Source: Tannerella sp.
GTDB taxonomy: Bacteria > Bacteroidota > Bacteroidia > Bacteroidales > Tannerellaceae
Direction: 5' to 3'
DNA: 6,024 nt
Assembly: GCA_031289445.1 (NCBI GenBank)
Contig: JAITPL010000137.1
Coordinates: 1 to 6,024, forward strand
Of this stretch, positions 5,791-6,024 are shown in pieces. The first letter of the stretch is position 1. The number at the start of each line of letters is the position of its first letter. Position numbers and translations under genes: made by a program. The notes beneath the pieces were generated by a model. The model was given only the letters and a program-made list of their open reading frames with translations. It was not told the DNA's origin and searched no databases.

Positions 5791-6024
5791 ATGAAACATG
5801 TTTTATTAACAGTAGTCGCATGTGCTCTATTTACAGGATGCTCGAACTCTTCAAAGAAAGCAGCATCCGACAGTTTCGGGACGACGTCGGTTTCAACGCC
5901 GACGTCGGTACCGACGCTTGACCTCGGGCAAACCTCTTATCTGAAAACCGATGAGACTTACGAAGAAACGGTCAGGTATATTCTTCTGGAAACGAGAGAT
6001 GATGTGTTGATTGCTGAAAGGCGT
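5791..6024 (+). CDS. Tandem paralogue of the propeller lipoprotein, cut by window edge
   Basis: The first 78 codons of a second lipoprotein are visible, open to the right edge. It starts MKHVLLTVVACALFTGC, a type II signal peptide with its lipidated cysteine at C17. It continues with SNSSKKAASDS, a Thr/Ser/Pro tether, and the same DETYEETV...LLETRDDVL opening of the propeller domain as its neighbour. The tether is one residue shorter than in the upstream copy and has a different composition. Only 6 bp (TCAGGG) separate it from the preceding stop, so the two genes are very probably co-transcribed. The missing remainder should be about 320 residues if it is intact, but that cannot be judged here. 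The high DNA identity to the first gene points to a recent duplication or to gene conversion. Confidence 0.87.
   Translation, partial: MKHVLLTVVACALFTGCSNSSKKAASDSFGTTSVSTPTSVPTLDLGQTSYLKTDETYEETVRYILLETRDDVLIAERR
5809..6024 (+). repeat. Direct repeat, copy 2 (continues past the window)
   Basis: This is the partner of 4609-4827. The repeat is still about 87 percent identical over its last 127 bases at the window edge, so its full extent is unknown. The 5'-most signal-peptide codons (5791-5808) are less similar to copy 1 than the segment that follows. Confidence 0.9.

Overview
The window looks like a chromosomal segment of a member of the Bacteroidota, most likely Bacteroidales. Three things point there: two promoters of the TTTG / TAnnTTTG type used by that phylum, start codons without clear Shine-Dalgarno sequences, and a pair of lipoproteins resembling the 6-bladed beta-propeller family that is abundant in Bacteroidales. 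The species cannot be named from this sequence. No mobile element, tRNA, rRNA or CRISPR array is visible.

Left half, minus strand (4113 down to 1): a compact housekeeping cluster reading mnmG (tRNA wobble-uridine modification), uvrC (nucleotide excision repair endonuclease), then dtd (D-aminoacyl-tRNA deacylase, cut by the left window edge). The gaps are 27 bp and 6 bp, so one transcript from the promoter just upstream of mnmG is likely. The three products do not form one pathway: MnmG and Dtd act on tRNA quality, UvrC on DNA damage.

The most notable element is in the mnmG-uvrC gap. A 16-bp sequence at 2159-2174 is an exact match to the bacterial chromosome-partition site parS (TGTTTCACGTGGAACA, whose other strand is the classical Bacillus subtilis spo0J parS). 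It directly abuts the mnmG stop codon. This suggests that the region is a ParB loading site, and therefore probably lies in the origin-proximal part of the chromosome.

Centre (4056-4581): a 526-bp divergent intergenic region. It holds the leftward mnmG promoter, a rightward promoter with a near-ideal consensus, and then a leader of about 380 nt before the first recognised rightward gene. The leader contains three inverted repeats and a possible 51-codon small basic protein gene of unknown function.

Right part, plus strand (4582-6024): two tandem lipoprotein genes separated by 6 bp, the second cut by the right edge. Their signal peptides and N-terminal regions are nearly identical at the DNA level, showing a recent duplication or gene conversion, while the tether between them has diverged through short repeat changes. 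They are probably co-transcribed; their ligand or role is unknown.
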